The position numbers and the translations under genes are program-made. 64,000 nt of DNA from Mycobacterium sp. HUMS_12744610 (GTDB taxonomy: Bacteria; Actinomycetota; Actinomycetes; Mycobacteriales; Mycobacteriaceae). Under the pieces are notes generated by a model. It was not told the origin of the DNA and did not search any database. It saw nothing but the letters and a program-made list of their open reading frames with translations. Positions within the stretch are counted from its first letter, which is position 1, and every line of letters starts with the position of its first letter. Location of the stretch: NCBI RefSeq assembly GCF_041206865.1, contig NZ_JBGEDP010000001.1, forward strand, positions 2,418,001 through 2,482,000, in the 5' to 3' direction. Positions 16,636 to 24,984 of the stretch are shown piece after piece.

Positions 16636-17886
16636 TCACCGTCGCTGGTTGTCCTCGACGGAGACGACGAATTTCGCCCCGGTCAGGGCGGCCAGGACCT
16701 CGTCGCGGTGCTCGGGGCCGCGGGTCTCGACGGTGAGCCGCACCTCGACCTCGTCCAGGGCGAGCCGGCGTGCCGTGCGGGAGTGCACCACGTCGAGCAC
16801 GCTGGCGCCGCTCGCGCCGACCACGTCGAGCAGGCGGCCGAGCGCGCCGGGTCGATCCGGGATGGTGACGGTCACCGAGAGGTAGCGCCCGGCGGCGCGC
16901 AGGCCGTGGGTGATCACGTGGGTCGACACCAGGGGGTCGATGTTACCGCCGGACAGGACCGCACACACCGGGCCGGACAGGGCGAGTTCGGGCGCCAGGG
17001 TCATCAGCGCCGCCACCGCCGCCGCCCCGGCCGGTTCGACGACGAGTTTTGCGCGCTCCATGCACAACAGCAGCGCATGCGACAGGGCGTCTTCGGTGAC
17101 GGTGCGCACCGAGTCGGCGAACGCGGCGACGTGGGCGAACGTGACGGCCCCGGGCATCGCGACGGCGATGCCGTCGGCGATCGTCGACATCGACTCCAGG
17201 CGCACCGGGTGCCCGGCGGCCAGCGAGGCCGGCCAGGCCGCCGCGTTGGCGGCCTGCACGCCGACCACCCGGACGTGCGGCGCCAGATGATGTGCGGCCG
17301 TGGCGATGCCGGCGAGCAGTCCGCCGCCGCCGGTCGGCACCACAATGGTTGCGACGTCGGGGATCTGGTGCAGGATCTCCAGCCCGACGGTGGCCTGGCC
17401 GGCGATGACGTCGGCGTGGTCGAACGGGTGGATGAACACCGCGTCATGCCGCAGCGCGTAGTCGAGCGCCGCGGCCAGCGCCTCGTCGACGGTGTCGCCG
17501 ACCAGGTGGACCTGGGCGCCATAACCCTTGGTGGCCAACAGTTTCGGCAGCGCGACGGTGACCGGCATGAACACCGTCGAGGCGATTCCCAGTTCGGTCG
17601 CGGCCCACGCGACGCCCTGCGCGTGGTTGCCGGCGCTGGCTGCGACCACGCCGCGGGCGCGTTCCGCGGCGCTCAGGCCGGCGATCCGGTGGTAGGCGCC
17701 GCGGGCCTTGAACGAGCCGGTGTGTTGCAGGTTTTCGCATTTGAGCCAGGTGGGTTGGCCGGTGTGCTCCGAGAGCACCCGCGACGCGATGACGGGGCTT
17801 GGTCGCAGCACCGGCCGGAGCCGGTCGGCCGCGGCGTCTAGCTGGTCGCACGTCAGCAGTGGTATGACCGGGTTGTTTTGTCTCAC
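16636..17886 (-). CDS. ilvA: Threonine dehydratase (biosynthetic/catabolic type with ACT domain)
   Basis: A 416-residue PLP enzyme that deaminates threonine to 2-oxobutyrate, the first step toward isoleucine. The PLP-lysine motif is TGSFKARGAYHRI, the phosphate-binding glycine loop is VVPTGGGGLLAGIA, AASAGNHAQG marks the substrate loop, and CAVLSGGNID follows. The last ~75 residues (LSVTVTIPDRPGALGRLL...) form one ACT-like regulatory domain. GTG 17886 overlaps the stop of the upstream hydrolase in GTGA and is preceded by a GGGAA site. A much longer open frame continues upstream through helZ antisense and is an artefact of GC-rich DNA. Confidence 0.9.
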   Translation of the reverse strand: MRQNNPVIPLLTCDQLDAAADRLRPVLRPSPVIASRVLSEHTGQPTWLKCENLQHTGSFKARGAYHRIAGLSAAERARGVVAASAGNHAQGVAWAATELGIASTVFMPVTVALPKLLATKGYGAQVHLVGDTVDEALAAALDYALRHDAVFIHPFDHADVIAGQATVGLEILHQIPDVATIVVPTGGGGLLAGIATAAHHLAPHVRVVGVQAANAAAWPASLAAGHPVRLESMSTIADGIAVAMPGAVTFAHVAAFADSVRTVTEDALSHALLLCMERAKLVVEPAGAAAVAALMTLAPELALSGPVCAVLSGGNIDPLVSTHVITHGLRAAGRYLSVTVTIPDRPGALGRLLDVVGASGASVLDVVHSRTARRLALDEVEVRLTVETRGPEHRDEVLAALTGAKFVVSVEDNQRR

Positions 17887-18818
17887 AGCGCTTCCCGAAG
17901 GAATCCCAGGACCGCCCCGGCCTCGGCGAACCCGCCGAGGTGGCTCTCGCCCGGACACACGACGAGGTCGGCGTCGGGCAGGTGCGAGACCGCCGACCGG
18001 GCCGCGGCGAGGGGCACCAGCGGGTCGGCGTCGCCGTGCCACCACCGCACCGGGGCCTTGACGTCGGCCAACCGGAAACCCCAGTCGCGCCCGAACAGGC
18101 GCAGGTCGTCGATGGTCGCCTGGCAGCCGCCCCTGAGGGAGAGCACGAAGTCCTCGACGAACACGGCCTCCATGGCGGGGTCGGCGAACACCCGCTGGTC
18201 GCCGGCGGGCTGAAACACCGAGTACGCGCGCAGGCCGTAATGCGCGGCGGGAATCAGGGGTGCGAGCAGCCCGAACGTGAGCGCCGCCAACGGCCGGCGC
18301 AGCGTCGACAGCAGCGGTGCCGCGCGGCGGGCGAGGCCGTCGACGGGGCCGGCGCCGGCCTCGGGCCCGACCGACGGGACCATGCCGCCCAGCACCGCCA
18401 CGGCGGCCACGCGGGCGGCCGGCGGCGACACCGCGCCGCAGGCCAGGGCGAAGGGGCCGCCGCCGGAGAGCCCGACGACGCCCAGCCGTTGGGCGCCGAG
18501 GGCGTCGGCCACCTCGGCCGTGTCGGCGGCCCAATCGGCCACCGCGGCGTACGCGTGCGGGTCCGACAGGCCCGAACCCGGCCGCTCCACGACGACCACG
18601 CGCAGGCCGAGTCGTTCGGCGGCGCGCCGGCCGGGTAGCGAGAGCTGGCGTCTGCCACCCGGGGTGCCGTGGCACCACAGCACCACCTCGCCGCGGGGGT
18701 CGCCGTATTCGGCGAAGCCCAGGCGACGGCCGTCGGACAGGTGGAAACGCCCTTCGGCGCGGGGCTTTTCGACGGGTCCGACGCGGAAGGGGTGCCGCAG
18801 GGGATTGCTCAGTTTCAT
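17883..18818 (-). CDS. Alpha/beta hydrolase
   Basis: A 311-residue alpha/beta-hydrolase-fold protein. The oxyanion-loop motif is VVLWCHGTPGGRRQ, the nucleophile elbow is VVGLSGGGPFAL (catalytic serine), the acid is in WWHGDADPLVPL and the histidine in CPGESHLGGF. HGTPGGR and the overall pattern match the proline-iminopeptidase-like/ Rv-type lipases-esterases of actinobacteria. ATG 18818 opens the conserved region; the frame extends further upstream without clear features. It overlaps ilvA by GTGA, so the two are cotranslated, though no metabolic link is evident. Substrate unknown. Confidence 0.85.
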   Translation of the reverse strand: MKLSNPLRHPFRVGPVEKPRAEGRFHLSDGRRLGFAEYGDPRGEVVLWCHGTPGGRRQLSLPGRRAAERLGLRVVVVERPGSGLSDPHAYAAVADWAADTAEVADALGAQRLGVVGLSGGGPFALACGAVSPPAARVAAVAVLGGMVPSVGPEAGAGPVDGLARRAAPLLSTLRRPLAALTFGLLAPLIPAAHYGLRAYSVFQPAGDQRVFADPAMEAVFVEDFVLSLRGGCQATIDDLRLFGRDWGFRLADVKAPVRWWHGDADPLVPLAAARSAVSHLPDADLVVCPGESHLGGFAEAGAVLGFLREAL

Positions 18819-18978
18819 GGTCTGGGACGAGGGTAGGCGACCCGGGGCGGTGGGACCAGCAAAACGGCTGAGCGGGTTGGCTCGGTGGCCCGGGACAACG
18901 ATTTCGATGCCCTCGAGCGTTGGCGCCGAGCTGACCGTCACCCGGGCCTGGTGCCTCTGGCCGAGTCGGCACTCTTTG

Positions 18979-18998
18979 TGCCCGCCTCACAGCGACAA
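18979..18998. repeat. Dispersed intergenic repeat, copy 2 (single arm)
   Basis: TGCCCGCCTCACAGCGACAA at 18979-18998 matches the left arm of the 6671 hairpin at 18 of 20 positions. It lies in the 198-base gap between the hydrolase start and the helZ stop; the rest of that gap shows nothing recognisable. No second arm is present here. Confidence 0.6.
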
Positions 18999-19016
18999 GC
19001 GTTCCCGGTCGTCGGC

Positions 19017-22000
19017 TCAGGCGAGCAGTCCCCGGATGTCGTCGGCGGTGAGCGCCGAGCCGAACGCGTTGCCGTCGTCGATGACGCTGGCGAACAACTT
19101 GGCCTTCCGGGCGTTGAGGGCCATCACCTTGTCCTCGATGGTGTCGCGGGCAATGAGCCTGTACACCATGACGTTTCGCGTCTGGCCGATGCGGTGGGTG
19201 CGGTCGACGGCCTGGGCCTCGGTGGCCGGGTTCCACCACGGGTCGAGCAGGAAGCAGTAGTCGGCCTCGGTGAGGTTGAGCCCGAATCCGCCGGCCTTGA
19301 GACTGATCAGGAACACCGGTGCGGTGCCCTCCTTGAACCGCTGTATGGCGGCGGCGCGGTTGCGGGTTCGCCCGTCCAGGTAGCAGTAGTCGATTCCCTC
19401 GGTGTCGAGGCGATCGCGGACCCGGCCCAGGAACCGGGTGAACTGACTGAACACCAGCGCGCGGTGACCGCCGTCGACGACGTCGCGCAGATGCTCGGCG
19501 AGTACGTCGATCTTGGCGCAGGCCGGCGCGTCGTGGGCGGGATCGACGAGACCGGGGTGCAGCGCCATCTGCCGCAACACGGTCAGCGACTTCAAAATCG
19601 TGAACCGGTTGCGCTGCATGTCGTCGAGCAGGCCGAGCACCTTCTGTCGCTCGCGTGCGAGGCGCTTGTTGTAGAGGGCGCGATGCCGCGGTGGCAGCTC
19701 GATGTCGAGGACCTGCTCTTGTTTGGGCGGCAGTTCGGCGGCGACGAGCTCTTTGGTGCGGCGCTTGACCAGCGGCTTGATGCGGCGCCGGAACAGGGCC
19801 AAAAGCTCGGCGTCGCCGCTCTTTTCGATGGGTTTGGCGTAGAACTCGGCGAACTTGGTCGGGCTGGGGAACAATCCGGGGGCGGTGATCGACAGCAGCG
19901 ACCACAGCTCCATGAGATTGTTCTCCATGGGGGTGCCGGTGATGGCCAGCTTGAACGGTGCGGCCAGCTTGCGGGCGCACTGGTAGGTCTTGGCGTGATG
20001 GTTCTTGACGTACTGGGCCTCGTCGAGGATCAATCCGGACCAGGCCCGGGCGGCGTGGGCGTCGAAGTCGAGGCGAAACAACGTGTACGAGGTGACGACG
20101 ATGTCGGCGCCCGCCGCCAACTCGTCGAGGTCGGCGCCGGCGCGGTGCAGGGTGTCGTAGAGTGCCACGACCGACAGCTCGGGTGCGAACCGTGTGGCCT
20201 CGGCGGCCCAGTTGGCCACCACGCTGGCCGGTGCGACCACCAGAAACGGAGCCATGCCCGGATTGTGCTGGCGGGCATGGCAGATCAGCGCCAGCGTCTG
20301 GACCGTCTTGCCCAGGCCCATGTCGTCGGCCAGGATCCCGCCGAGCCCGTGGGAGTACAGGGTTGCCAGCCAGGCGAACCCGTCGGCCTGATACGGCCTG
20401 AGCTCGGCGCGCAGGCCGCCCGGCAGTGCTGCCGGTTCCAGGCCCTGCAGCGCGCGCAGCCCATTGACCTGGCGCCGCCACTCGTCGGCCTGGCGGGTCA
20501 CGACCCCGAGCTCGGCCAACTCGTCGAACATCCCCACCTGGAACCGGCTGATGCGGGTCGGCCCCTCTTCGGCGTCGGTGAGCGCGCGGGCCTCGGCGAT
20601 GAGCTGACGCAGCTTGACCAGCTCCGGCTTGTCGAGGGCGAAGTAGGCGCCGTCGGGCAGCAGCAGGTGCGACTGGCCGGATGCGAGCGCGGTGAATACG
20701 CTGACGAACGGAACCTGGTTGCCCTCGATACTGATCGTGACGCCCAGGTCGAACCAGTCCGTCTCGCCGGGCACCGCGTCCGTCGTCACCGCGATGACCA
20801 GCGAGCCGCCCGCTTCGCGATAGTGCACCGGATCGCCGAGAACCTCGAGGGTGATATCGGGGAGCTCGCCGAGCAGCGGTTGAATTTCGGTGGCGAATCG
20901 CATGGTGTCCAGGCCGGACAGCGACGTTCCGGTGAGAGTGCCGTCGGCGCCGCGGAGACCCACCTGCTCCAGCGGCGCGTCGATGCTCGACGCGAGCGCA
21001 CTCTCGGCCGCCGGGTCGCGGTAATCGGCAAGCCGAAACGCGTCGACCGGAACGCGAATGTCGTTGTCGGCCAACCGGTATGCCCATTCCCAGGTCAACT
21101 CAAGCTGGTGGTCGTCCCGGTAGTCCGCGTGCAGGACCAGGGACGGGCCGACGATCGTGGGCGGCGTGAAGGAATCGTCGGAGGAGGTGATGGCCGCGAT
21201 GCGGCGCAGCCTGGGGTAGTAGTCCGCGGCGAAGCGCGGCACCTCGTCGGCAGGGATGACCAGCGGCTGGTCACCGAGAGCGATGCGCTGCAAAGCCTCT
21301 GGCGCCGGCTTGTCCAGACGGGCCAGCCGCAAGCCACCGTCGTCGTACACCGCGCCGTGCCCCGAGGAGCCGATGAAGGCCAGGGGACGTGTCGTCGTGC
21401 CGTCGACCCGAAGCGCCGGCGTGACGGTCAGATCGCCGGAGTCGTTGGCGGTCACGTCCAGGCACAGCTGCCCCTCGACGTAGGGCGGCACCTCCCGCAG
21501 AGGTCGGGCCTGCAGCAGCCGCACCCCGACCCGGCGTCCCTCGTCGAGCAGCGACCACAATTGCGGGGACCCGAATCGCCGCAGCGAGATCGTCTTCCCG
21601 TCGTCGTACGCGTAACCACCGTACGAATAGCTGTAGTAGTCAGGCGAAGCCGAGTTCGATGCCCGGTAAGTGGCGTAGAGCTCCTGCAGCACCCGAACCT
21701 GGGCGTCGGGATAGTTGTGGCGCAGCGCGGGTAGCCTGGCCCAACTCAGGTCGCCGGCCACCCAGCCGCCGCGCTTTCCGGGCCGCACCAGCCGCGCGTC
21801 GAGAATCGGCGACGACCCGTTCACCGCCAACGTCAGCTCGACGGCCAGTGGTGTCCTGGTGTTGTCGTTGGTGAGGGGTGGGGGCAACAGCGCGTCCAGC
21901 GATCGGCGCCATGTCGGGGGAGCCGGCGGGGCCGGTGCATGGGCGGGCCGCAGCACCGTGGGCCCCGCGGCGGCGAGGACGACCGCCGCGACGTGTTTGC

Positions 22001-22262
22001 AGTCCTGCACCATCGGGCAGGTGCAGTCACCACCGTCGAGGGCGTACGCGTCGTCGCCGATAGGCACAAGTTCCGCCGTGGTCAGGTAGGTGCGGCCGTG
22101 GTTGCCGCGGACGGTGCCGGAAAGTTGCTCGGCGTCCGGGTCCCACAGGCAGCGCAGCACGCGTCCCTCGCGGGCATACGCCATGCCGCGCCGCCAGGTG
22201 TCGGCGTCGAGCATCTCGAAGGTGCTCTCCAGATCGATCGACGGATACATCAGTGACCGCAT
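19017..22262 (-). CDS. helZ: SWIM zinc-finger SNF2/Rad54-type helicase (HelZ-like)
   Basis: A 1081-residue DNA-translocating ATPase. Near residues 78-92 a SWIM zinc finger is visible (CTCPMVQDCKHVA: CxC...CxH). A long middle region follows, then the SNF2 motor from about residue 620: Walker A GGILADDMGLGKTVQTLAL, Walker B LILDEAQYVKN, TGTPMENNLMELWSL, and the C-terminal helicase domain with VFSQFTRFL, LDGRTRNRAAAIQRF and DRTHRIGQTRNVMVYRLIA. It resembles M. tuberculosis Rv2101 (HelZ). ATG 22262 was chosen because it is the first methionine of the conserved N-terminus. Related genes are often near defence loci; here toxin-antitoxin modules follow. Confidence 0.9.
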   Translation of the reverse strand: MRSLMYPSIDLESTFEMLDADTWRRGMAYAREGRVLRCLWDPDAEQLSGTVRGNHGRTYLTTAELVPIGDDAYALDGGDCTCPMVQDCKHVAAVVLAAAGPTVLRPAHAPAPPAPPTWRRSLDALLPPPLTNDNTRTPLAVELTLAVNGSSPILDARLVRPGKRGGWVAGDLSWARLPALRHNYPDAQVRVLQELYATYRASNSASPDYYSYSYGGYAYDDGKTISLRRFGSPQLWSLLDEGRRVGVRLLQARPLREVPPYVEGQLCLDVTANDSGDLTVTPALRVDGTTTRPLAFIGSSGHGAVYDDGGLRLARLDKPAPEALQRIALGDQPLVIPADEVPRFAADYYPRLRRIAAITSSDDSFTPPTIVGPSLVLHADYRDDHQLELTWEWAYRLADNDIRVPVDAFRLADYRDPAAESALASSIDAPLEQVGLRGADGTLTGTSLSGLDTMRFATEIQPLLGELPDITLEVLGDPVHYREAGGSLVIAVTTDAVPGETDWFDLGVTISIEGNQVPFVSVFTALASGQSHLLLPDGAYFALDKPELVKLRQLIAEARALTDAEEGPTRISRFQVGMFDELAELGVVTRQADEWRRQVNGLRALQGLEPAALPGGLRAELRPYQADGFAWLATLYSHGLGGILADDMGLGKTVQTLALICHARQHNPGMAPFLVVAPASVVANWAAEATRFAPELSVVALYDTLHRAGADLDELAAGADIVVTSYTLFRLDFDAHAARAWSGLILDEAQYVKNHHAKTYQCARKLAAPFKLAITGTPMENNLMELWSLLSITAPGLFPSPTKFAEFYAKPIEKSGDAELLALFRRRIKPLVKRRTKELVAAELPPKQEQVLDIELPPRHRALYNKRLARERQKVLGLLDDMQRNRFTILKSLTVLRQMALHPGLVDPAHDAPACAKIDVLAEHLRDVVDGGHRALVFSQFTRFLGRVRDRLDTEGIDYCYLDGRTRNRAAAIQRFKEGTAPVFLISLKAGGFGLNLTEADYCFLLDPWWNPATEAQAVDRTHRIGQTRNVMVYRLIARDTIEDKVMALNARKAKLFASVIDDGNAFGSALTADDIRGLLA

Positions 22263-22482
22263 GAACGCACCGTAACGATCCGGTCCGACAGGAAGGCCGG
22301 ACCACGCCGCGCGGCGGCCGAAGTGGGGCAGATGAGGTTTGTGAGGCTGCCGGACTCCGGCACTTGCGAACGTCGTCGCCGTCGGCGCGCGCAGCGCCAG
22401 GCCGGTGTCGGACCCCCGGACCAGACTCGCCTCAGTCGACGCGCCGTAGGTGAGCGCGTCAGTGGGCGACCAAGGGGAAAGC

Positions 22483-23472
22483 ATGGGCAACAGAGCGAAC
22501 TTCGTCGTTGTGAAAGATGGCGACTGGCAACTGTATTACTCGCACTGGGCGGGCTGCCGCATACTCGATGCGCTGATCGGCGGGCCCGACCTCGCGCTGC
22601 GCTACGCGCAGGCGCTACGGCGATGCGCCAGGGATCAGTGGGTCGATCCGCTGTGGGCCGACGGGGGTGCGGTGGTGGATCTCGATCGCCGCCGGGTGTT
22701 GTTCGTCGGCGACGAACTGATGGTGGAGATGGCCGAACGCCGGGCCCTGATGGAGGTGCTCGCGGCGGTGTGGCCCGGCTACTCGGTCGGCTGGGCCTAC
22801 GACGGCACCACCGAACTGGCGGGCTACGTGGGCGCGGAGCTGCCGCCCTGTGCGTGGGATATGCGGCCAGGGCTGCGGCTCGCCCGTGATCGAAATGCGT
22901 TGTGTCATCTCGTCTCTGTCGTCGACGCCGCGGGGCAGATCCGGATGTGGCCGCTGTGGTGGCACCTCAGCAAGGCCTGGCATGGGCCCGCGCTGATGGA
23001 CAGGCTGCCCGGCCGCGGGGTGCGCAGCTTGACGCGGGGCCAGATTCCCGAAGGTGGACTGCACATCGACCTGCCGCGAAAAATGTTGGGGGCGTGGCAG
23101 ACCGCCGACACGATCGGTATCTTCCAGGCGCTTCCGCAGCTCTGGGACGGGTGGCAGACGGAGTGCTGGGAGGATCGCTTCGAGGAGCAGGTCCGCCGCT
23201 GCCAGGGGGCGTTGCGGGTCCCCGAGGTGGACTTGACCGCCGGTGTCGACAGGGCTCAGGCGCGGATCCGCGACAGGGTGTTTCAAGGCTTCGAGGACGG
23301 CCCGGCAGGACAGATTCTCGCACTCGCCAACCTGCTGAATCCGCTCCAGCCCGGTCTGGTGGTCAGCGCCGACGCCGTCGCCGACGGACTGGTTCGTCCA
23401 ACCGAGGTCGAGTGGGACCGCTTCGTCGACGCGTGCGACCTACTGCGGAGCGCCGGTACCAAATCGGCGTGA
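22483..23472 (+). CDS. Conserved hypothetical protein, divergent from helZ
   Basis: A 329-residue protein that I do not recognise as a named family. It begins MGNRANFVVVKDGDWQLYYS with a strong AAGGGGAAA ribosome site, and is rich in tryptophan (for example PLWWHLSKAWHG and LWDGWQTECWEDRF). There are no transmembrane segments or signal peptide and no obvious catalytic motif, so it is probably cytosolic. It is transcribed divergently from helZ with a 220-base gap and lies 54 bases before a VapBC module. In M. tuberculosis a hypothetical gene (Rv2102) and vapBC37 follow helZ, so the context looks conserved, from memory. Confidence 0.7.
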   Translation: MGNRANFVVVKDGDWQLYYSHWAGCRILDALIGGPDLALRYAQALRRCARDQWVDPLWADGGAVVDLDRRRVLFVGDELMVEMAERRALMEVLAAVWPGYSVGWAYDGTTELAGYVGAELPPCAWDMRPGLRLARDRNALCHLVSVVDAAGQIRMWPLWWHLSKAWHGPALMDRLPGRGVRSLTRGQIPEGGLHIDLPRKMLGAWQTADTIGIFQALPQLWDGWQTECWEDRFEEQVRRCQGALRVPEVDLTAGVDRAQARIRDRVFQGFEDGPAGQILALANLLNPLQPGLVVSADAVADGLVRPTEVEWDRFVDACDLLRSAGTKSA

Positions 23473-23493
23473 AATCTGGCCGCGACGCATCGG

Positions 23494-23507
23494 TGCATCA
23501 TGATGCA
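23494..23507. promoter_or_regulatory. Palindrome upstream of the second vapBC module
   Basis: TGCATCATGATGCA is a perfect 14-base palindrome 19 bases before the antitoxin GTG at 23526. Further GCAT/ATGC half-sites flank it. It is AT-richer than the surroundings and well placed for autoregulation by the antitoxin. Confidence 0.65.
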
Positions 23508-23525
23508 GTGATGCTAGGGTGGGGC

Positions 23526-23753
23526 GTGCGCACCACCATCGATCTGCCCGACGACCTGCACAGACAGGCGTTGGCGATTGCGCGGGACACTCGACGTACG
23601 TTGAGTCAGACCGTCGCCGACCTCGTTCGGCGCGGCCTCGCCTCCGGTGACACGGCCGCGATCTCCACAGACCCCAGGACCGGATTGCCGGTGGTGAGCG
23701 TGGGGACCGTCGTGACCTCCGAGGACGTGCGCTCGTTGGAGGACGAGGGGTGA
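23526..23753 (+). CDS. vapB: VapB antitoxin, ribbon-helix-helix (CopG) type
   Basis: A 75-residue antitoxin. The N-terminus RTTIDLPDDLHRQALAIARD is a ribbon-helix-helix strand and helix, followed by TLSQTVADLVRRGL. The C-terminal tail with VVSVGTVVTSEDVRSLEDE is the toxin-binding part. GTG 23526 is preferred because it opens the RHH strand; an ATG at 23511 is possible but close to the operator palindrome. The stop overlaps the toxin start in GTGA. The pair resembles VapBC37 (Rv2104c-Rv2103c), which also lies near helZ in M. tuberculosis, from memory. Confidence 0.88.
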   Translation: MRTTIDLPDDLHRQALAIARDTRRTLSQTVADLVRRGLASGDTAAISTDPRTGLPVVSVGTVVTSEDVRSLEDEG

Positions 23754-24151
23754 CGGTGCTGCTCGACGCGAATGTGCTCATCGCGCTGGTCGTCGCGGAG
23801 CATGTGCACCATGACGCCGCCGCGGACTGGCTGGCGGAATCCGACGCGGGATTCGCCACCTGCCCGATCACCCAGGGCAGCCTTGTCAGATTCCTGGTGC
23901 GGGCCGGGCAATCCGCGGCAGCGGCGCGGGATGTCGTCAGTGCGGTCACAGCATCGAAACGTCACGAGTTCTGGCCCGACAGTGTGTCTTTCGCCGACGT
24001 CGAGGTCGGTGGTGTGGTCGGCCACCGGCAGGTGACGGATGCCTACCTCGCTCAGCTCGCGCGAAGCCGCAACGGGCGGCTGGCGACCCTCGACAGTGGC
24101 TTGGCGCACCTGCACAACGATGTCGCGGTGCTGATCCAGCTGGAAGCCTGA
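23750..24151 (+). CDS. vapC: VapC PIN-domain toxin
   Basis: A 133-residue PIN ribonuclease. The first acid is in TVLLDANVLIALVV, an N-terminal acid lies near HHDAAADWLAE, the later acids are in HRQVTDAYLAQLA and LATLDSGLAHL. TQGSLVRFL occupies the position where other VapCs have a Glu; here it is Gln/Gly-Ser, which is seen in the subgroup with VapC37-like toxins. GTG 23750 overlaps the antitoxin stop. It is the first of two consecutive vapBC modules on the same strand, 80 bases before the next antitoxin start. Confidence 0.88.
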   Translation: MTVLLDANVLIALVVAEHVHHDAAADWLAESDAGFATCPITQGSLVRFLVRAGQSAAAARDVVSAVTASKRHEFWPDSVSFADVEVGGVVGHRQVTDAYLAQLARSRNGRLATLDSGLAHLHNDVAVLIQLEA

Positions 24152-24231
24152 TGTCCAAAATCGGTCGGCGCCGCCGGCTCCATCAGAGCGCGTGGTATAG
24201 AAATTCTCCCCCCGGCAGGTACCCTTCTACC

Positions 24232-24516
24232 ATGGGGCTGAATGTCAAGAACGAGCACACCGTCGCGTTGGTGCGCGAGCTCGCCACGAGGACCGGTCTG
24301 ACCCAGACGGGCGCGATCACCGAGGCCGTGCGCTCGAAGCTGGCCGAGTTGGACCGCGATCACGACGCCCTCGGCACCCATCGACGCGGCGATGCGCGGC
24401 GGGCGAAGGCGCGCCGACTGCTCGACGAGTTGCACGGCTCGCTCACCGATGCGGAGCGCGTGCGGCTCAGGGAGGCGGAGGGGCAGCTTTACGACGGCGC
24501 CGGCCTGCCTTCGTGA
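24232..24516 (+). CDS. vapB: VapB antitoxin, PSK-transcription-factor (Rv0623-like) type
   Basis: A 94-residue antitoxin. It starts GLNVKNEHTVALVRELA and TGLTQTGAITEAVRSKLAEL, the hallmark of the PSK operon transcription-factor family (VapB30-like). The remaining ~50 residues are charged and helical, ending in a toxin-binding segment. An imperfect inverted repeat (tggtatagaa and ttctacca) lies in the 45 bases before the ATG and may be the operator. It overlaps the following vapC start by GTGA. Confidence 0.88.
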   Translation: MGLNVKNEHTVALVRELATRTGLTQTGAITEAVRSKLAELDRDHDALGTHRRGDARRAKARRLLDELHGSLTDAERVRLREAEGQLYDGAGLPS

Positions 24517-24911
24517 TCGTCGACACGTCGGCGGTCGTTGCGGTCGTGCTCGGCGAAACAGACGGCGAGCAGCTTGCCGAGATGCTCTTGGACGCAACGG
24601 CACCCAAGATGTCGGCGGCGACCTTGGTAGAAGTCAACGCCGTCTTGACCCGTCGGCTGCGTCCCGAGGATCAACGGAGGGTGGAGCGCTTATTCGCGGT
24701 GTGGGAGATCGACCTGGTGCCGTTCGATGCCGAGCAGGCCGAGATCGCAAGCAGGGCCTATCGCGATTTCGGGCGAGGCAGCGGCCACCCGGCGGCACTG
24801 AACCTGGGCGACTGCTACTCCTATGCGCTCGCTGAGGTGACCGGCGAACCCTTGCTGTATGTGGGTGACGATTTCGTCCACACCGACGTCACGGCCGCCT
24901 ATCGGCGATAA
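24513..24911 (+). CDS. vapC: VapC PIN-domain toxin (VapC30-like)
   Basis: A 132-residue PIN ribonuclease with the full acid set: MIVDTSAVVAVVLGE (Asp4), TLVEVNAVLTRRL (Glu), NLGDCYSYALAE (Asp), and YVGDDFVHTDV (Asp). The NLGDCYSYALA signature is typical of the VapC30/Rv0624 group, matching its PSK-type antitoxin. Start is GTG 24513 in a GTGA overlap. It is the second of two back-to-back modules, which could cross-regulate or simply reflect accumulation at this site. Confidence 0.9.
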   Translation: MIVDTSAVVAVVLGETDGEQLAEMLLDATAPKMSAATLVEVNAVLTRRLRPEDQRRVERLFAVWEIDLVPFDAEQAEIASRAYRDFGRGSGHPAALNLGDCYSYALAEVTGEPLLYVGDDFVHTDVTAAYRR

Positions 24912-24984
24912 CGACTGCCGGCGGTGTGCAGCAGTTCCGCTGGCCCAGGCGGCGTAGCGCATGCTGCGCCAAGAACGTTGGCCG

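Noticed and set aside
16636..21087. A 1483-codon minus-strand open frame spanning ilvA and beyond
   Set aside because: Only its last ~416 codons encode threonine dehydratase. The rest is the wrong frame of helZ and the hydrolase, with arginine/glycine-rich nonsense typical of GC-rich shadow frames.
18885..21734. A 949-codon plus-strand open frame opposite helZ
   Set aside because: It is a shadow of the helicase gene on the other strand; no family motifs.
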